From contig JAFAAS010000044.1 in NCBI GenBank assembly GCA_023426435.1, positions 1-8,828 of the forward strand: a DNA stretch of 8,828 bases, read 5' to 3'. This DNA comes from Verrucomicrobiota bacterium (GTDB lineage: Bacteria; Verrucomicrobiota; Verrucomicrobiia; Opitutales; Opitutaceae). A model generated the notes under the pieces. It did not search any database. It saw nothing but the letters and a program-made list of their open reading frames with translations, and was not told where the DNA came from. Below are positions 6,371-8,828 of the stretch, in pieces. Within the stretch, counting starts at the first letter, position 1. Each line of letters begins with the position of its first letter. The position numbers and the translations under genes are program-made.

Positions 6371-6553
6371 ACCGATGGACGAATCCTCGTTGTCGAATAC
6401 AAAGGCGAAGACCACTGGAGCAACGACGACTCCAAAGAAAAACGTCGCATTGGAGACCTCTGGATGGAGAGGAGCTCTGGACGCTGCATCTTCGTGATGC
6501 CCCGAGGCTAGGATTTTTCCGCGATCGCCGCGGTCGTTTGCCCGCAAAACTGA
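6371..6553 (+). pseudogene. Remnant of the type III restriction enzyme Res subunit, C-terminus
   Basis: In the same frame as the second Mod piece, the sequence runs TDGRILVVEYKGEDHWSNDD, then SKEKRRIGDLWMERSSGRC and IFVMPRG, before TAG at 6509. This is the typical end of type III Res proteins, where DGRxLVVEYKG and EKRxxGxLW belong to the nuclease domain (D...EYK, here D78-type aspartate and EYK). Beyond the TAG the same frame carries on as DFSAIAAVVCPQN to TGA at 6551, which looks like the original C-terminus, so TAG is probably a point mutation of a sense codon. The helicase motor and most of the protein are gone. Its place after mod pieces fits the normal mod-res order. It is non-functional. 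Confidence 0.8.
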
Positions 6554-6660
6554 GCGTCCGCGAAAGATCGCGGCCACACTCCTGCCACTCATCTGCGGCG
6601 GTGCAATGACAAACGCGTTCCTTGTCTCTTCGGCAATTTGCGCGATTCTGAGCCTTCCAC
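6554..6660. other. Spacer between the decayed R-M locus and metX
   Basis: These 107 bases separate the last Res-like codon from metX. I see no SAM-responsive riboswitch, no intrinsic terminator and no attachment-site-like repeat. An ATG at 6606 opens a frame that overlaps metX out of phase and is not believable as a gene. A weak -35/-10-like pair (TTGTCT at 6622, GATTCT at 6644) may drive metX but is not convincing. Confidence 0.5.
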
Positions 6661-7845
6661 ATGACCGACGACACGACGATCACCGTCGCCTCCCCACACC
6701 GCGCCACCGGCGAGGTCGGGATCGTTGCGCCTCACGACTTCGTTTACCCAAAGCCTTTCACTTTCAAAAGCGGCCAAACCCTCCCCGGCTTCACGCTGCG
6801 CTACGAAACTTACGGCACGCTCAACGCCACGCGCGACAACGCCGTCCTCATCTGCCACGCGCTTTCCGGCGATCACCACTGCGCCGGCCTCCACACCCCC
6901 GAGGACCGCAAGCCCGGCTGGTGGAACAATCTCATCGGCCCCGGCAAGGCCGTCGACACGCGCCGCTTCTACGTCATCTGCGCCAACGTCCTCGGCGGCT
7001 GCCAGGGCTCCACCGGCCCTTCCTCGCTCAACCCCGCCACCAACCGCCCCTACGGGCTCGCGTTTCCTTTCGTCACCATCCTCGACATGGTGCGCGCGCA
7101 AAAAATCCTCCTCGATCACCTCGGCGTCAGCGAACTCCACGCCGTCATCGGCGGTTCGATGGGCGGTATGCAGGCGATGCTTTTCTCGATCGAGTTTCCG
7201 CACTTCGTCCGCCGCGTCATCGCCATGGCCACCACCGCCCGGGAAGGCGCCCAAGCCATCGCGTTCAACGAGGTCGGCCGCCAGGCCATCATGCAGGACC
7301 CCGACTGGAACCGCGGCGACTACGCCAAAGGCGGCGGTCCCCGCGTCGGCCTCGCGATCGCCCGCATGATGGCGCACATCACCTACGTCTCCGACGCCAG
7401 CATGGACCGAAAATTCGGTCGTCGGAAAAAAACCTCCGTCAACGGCGACTCCTACAACTTCGACGTCCAATTCGAAGTGGAGAGCTACCTGCGCCACCAG
7501 GGCCAGAGCTTCATCAACCGTTTCGACGCCAACTCGTATCTCTATATCACGCGTGCGCTCGATCACTTCGATCTCCCGCAAGCCTACGGTTCGCTCGAAG
7601 CCGCCTTCGCTCCCGTCCTCGCGCAAACCCTCGTCGTCGGCTTCACCAGCGACTGGCTCTTCCCGCCCGAGCAAAATCGCGCCATCGCGCTCGCGCTTCT
7701 CCGCGCCGGCAAACAAGCCAGCTACGCCGAACTCAACACCGACCTCGGACACGACTCCTTCCTCCTCGAATCGGAAGAACTCTACACCCTCGTCCGCGGC
7801 TTCCTCGAAACCGAAGCCAACTGCGCCGTCGACTTCTCGATCTGA
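6661..7845 (+). CDS. metX: Homoserine O-acyltransferase MetX
   Basis: A 394-residue alpha/beta-hydrolase enzyme that activates homoserine with an acyl-CoA, the first committed step of methionine synthesis, in the cytosol. Hallmarks in order: LPGFTLRYETYG at 41-52, HALSGDHHCAG at 66-76, GWWNNLIGPGKAVDT at 86-100, NVLGGCQGSTGPSSLNP at 109-125 and the nucleophile Ser166 in GGSMGGMQ. Asp331 follows in GFTSDWLFPP and His364 in DLGHDSFL, completing the triad. Length is normal. Members called MetX use acetyl-CoA or succinyl-CoA, and I cannot fix the donor from what I see. The ATG at 6661 gives the expected N-terminus; no strong Shine-Dalgarno sequence is visible. It is followed by metW after a 126-base repeat-filled spacer. 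The GC-rich codon use returns here after the lower-GC island. Confidence 0.96.
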   Translation: MTDDTTITVASPHRATGEVGIVAPHDFVYPKPFTFKSGQTLPGFTLRYETYGTLNATRDNAVLICHALSGDHHCAGLHTPEDRKPGWWNNLIGPGKAVDTRRFYVICANVLGGCQGSTGPSSLNPATNRPYGLAFPFVTILDMVRAQKILLDHLGVSELHAVIGGSMGGMQAMLFSIEFPHFVRRVIAMATTAREGAQAIAFNEVGRQAIMQDPDWNRGDYAKGGGPRVGLAIARMMAHITYVSDASMDRKFGRRKKTSVNGDSYNFDVQFEVESYLRHQGQSFINRFDANSYLYITRALDHFDLPQAYGSLEAAFAPVLAQTLVVGFTSDWLFPPEQNRAIALALLRAGKQASYAELNTDLGHDSFLLESEELYTLVRGFLETEANCAVDFSI

Positions 7846-7846
7846 A

Positions 7847-7958
7847 CCACGGATGAACACCGATAAACACGGATTCACTCCCTGCCTCTGTCATTCTGAG
7901 CGAAGCGAAGAATCCACGCGCTCGTCAGCGATCCGTGTCCATCCGCGTCCATCCGCGG
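7847..7958. repeat. Dyad of 10-base units with a dispersed-type repeat in the loop, between metX and metW
   Basis: The left arm, 7847-7874, is a run of about 10-base units of the form GGATGAACAC. The right arm, 7931-7958, is the inverted version with units of the form GTCCATCCGC. The arms agree at 22 of 28 positions. Between them, 7890-7915 holds a block beginning GTCATTCTGAGCGAAGCG, which I recall as a dispersed repeat in many environmental genomes; its ends ATTCT and AGAAT (7893-7897, 7909-7913) are also inverted. The element fills the spacer. It may be a miniature repeat element that inserted after metX, or an RNA structure that tunes metW expression. Confidence 0.8.
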
Positions 7959-7971
7959 CTGAAAAAACGCC

Positions 7972-8577
7972 ATGACGACGCTCATCGAAAAACGCACCGT
8001 CGACATGCAGATCATCGGTGAGTGGGTCGAGCCCGCCTCCCGCGTCCTCGATCTCGGCTGCGGCAAAGGCACGCTGCTCGACTACCTCGTCCAAACCAAA
8101 CAGGTCAGCGCCGTCGGCGTGGACCTCGACTTCCATCGCATCACCGCCTGCGTCGCCCGCGGTCTCTCCGCTTACCAAGGCGACATGATATCGTTCATGC
8201 GCGAGTTTCCCGATCGCCACTTCGATCGCATCATCTGCTCGCGCACCGTGCAGGAACTCGACGATCCCGCCGGCGTGATCCTCGAAGCCCTCCGCGTCGG
8301 CCACGCGCTCACCGTCGGCTTCGTCAATCACGGCTTCTGGAAAAACCGCCTCGGCGCCCTCCTCAGCGGCCGCAAGGTCCGCAACGAAGTTTACACCACT
8401 GAGTGGTTCGAAAGCCGCCCCACCAATCCCGTCACCATCGCCGACTTCGAACACTTCTGCGCCGTCAAAGGCATCCGCATCGTCCGCCGCGCCCACCTCG
8501 CCGGCAACTGGCACACGCCCTGCCGTTTCGCCCCCAACCTCTTCGCCGGCTTCGCCCTCTACGACCTCGCGAGGTAA
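7972..8577 (+). CDS. metW: Methionine biosynthesis protein MetW (methyltransferase-like)
   Basis: A 201-residue Rossmann-fold protein of the MetW family. SAM-binding motif I is VLDLGCGKG at residues 25-33, with the acidic residue of motif II at Asp51 (VGVDLD). Other family marks are ITACVARGLSAYQGDM at 57-72, FDRIICSRTVQELDDP at 84-99 and EALRVGHALTVGFVNHGFW at 105-123. MetW is found next to MetX in many bacteria and is reported to support the homoserine acyltransferase step. Whether it methylates anything is not settled. The start at 7972 lies just after the spacer dyad without a clear Shine-Dalgarno sequence; a shorter start at Met12 is possible. It is most likely co-transcribed with metX. 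Confidence 0.93.
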   Translation: MTTLIEKRTVDMQIIGEWVEPASRVLDLGCGKGTLLDYLVQTKQVSAVGVDLDFHRITACVARGLSAYQGDMISFMREFPDRHFDRIICSRTVQELDDPAGVILEALRVGHALTVGFVNHGFWKNRLGALLSGRKVRNEVYTTEWFESRPTNPVTIADFEHFCAVKGIRIVRRAHLAGNWHTPCRFAPNLFAGFALYDLAR

Positions 8578-8609
8578 CCCCACCTCGTTCTCCAACCTGC
8601 CCCGCCGCC

Positions 8610-8828
8610 ATGAAAATCCTCCTCATTTTCTCCCTCTTCTTTTCCATGACTTCGCTCGCCTCCGCCGCCGACGCCCCTCGCATCACTCCCGCCGAAGCCG
8701 CCCAGCGCGTCGCCGACGGCAAAGCCGTCCTCGTCGACGTCCGCGAACCCGAAGAATGGGCCGAGTCCGGGGTCGCCGCTCCCGCCGAACTGCTCCCGAT
8801 GAGCGATTTCAACGGCGAACAAAAACTC
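8610..8828 (+). CDS. Exported rhodanese-domain protein, N-terminal part only
   Basis: The first 73 codons of a gene running off the right edge. Residues 1-20 form a signal peptide: a lysine at 2, a hydrophobic stretch and an ASAA-D type cleavage site for signal peptidase I near residue 20. Then come the rhodanese-like features ITPAEAAQRVADGKAVLVDV and REPEEWAESG at about 25-54, which form the beta-strand and Asp-Val-Arg turn typical of this fold. The catalytic cysteine loop lies beyond the window, so it is unknown whether it is an active sulfurtransferase. The protein would act in the periplasm. It follows metW after 32 bases on the same strand, but a link to methionine metabolism is only a guess. 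Confidence 0.85.
   Translation, partial: MKILLIFSLFFSMTSLASAADAPRITPAEAAQRVADGKAVLVDVREPEEWAESGVAAPAELLPMSDFNGEQKL

Noticed and set aside
6519..6573. CCGCGATC and GATCGCGG inverted copies at the end of the R-M scar
   Set aside because: The 8-base arms are 39 bases apart, the left arm lies within the Res-like codons, and no U-tract follows; likely chance in GC-rich DNA.
6606..6660. Possible leader peptide before metX (MTNAFLVSSAIC...)
   Set aside because: The frame does not stop before metX but runs across the whole gene out of phase, and has no methionine or regulatory pattern.
6554..6660. SAM riboswitch upstream of metX
   Set aside because: The 107-base spacer shows no SAM-I or SAM-II style helices or conserved core.
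6589..7878. Open frame of 429 codons on the minus strand
   Set aside because: It is antisense to metX, has biased composition and no recognisable motif, so it is a shadow frame.

Overview
The window looks like a chromosomal segment of a GC-rich Gram-negative bacterium, most likely a verrucomicrobium of the Opitutaceae type. This placement is inferred from GC-rich codon use, the rpmH-rnpA-yidD-yidC order, a YidC with a large periplasmic domain, the scarcity of Shine-Dalgarno sequences, and repeat-filled spacers. No taxonomic marker in the window proves it.

Left end (1-660, minus strand): the start of a CDP-alcohol phosphatidyltransferase of the PgsA type that runs off the window, preceded in transcription by a small YfcE-type metallophosphoesterase. 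Diverging from these on the plus strand (798-3583) is the classic cluster rpmH (L34), rnpA (RNase P protein), yidD and yidC. It joins ribosome and tRNA maturation to membrane-protein insertion. The gene for a YebC-type translation factor follows (3649-4389).

Middle (about 4390-6660): an accessory island of visibly lower GC. A 66-residue orphan protein and a 508-residue protein, which I read as a papain/C39-like cysteine protease, are both intact. Starting directly after the stop codon of the 508-residue gene is the wreck of a type III restriction-modification locus. It holds the N-terminus of a Mod adenine methyltransferase with a one-base frameshift, a middle piece of Mod, and the C-terminus of the Res subunit with an internal stop. 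These pieces are fused into about 370 bases. The layout suggests that small protein, protease, mod and res once formed one operon, of which the first two genes survive. This is the best candidate in the window for an undescribed system.

Right end (6661-8828, plus strand): metX (homoserine O-acyltransferase) and metW (its methyltransferase-like partner) form a methionine unit. The start of an exported rhodanese-domain protein follows.

Three intergenic spacers (rpmH-rnpA, yidC-yebC, metX-metW) carry short-unit imperfect repeats, with unit lengths near 8, 7 and 10 bases. Two of them form large dyads, and the third runs into a hairpin covering the yebC ribosome binding site.
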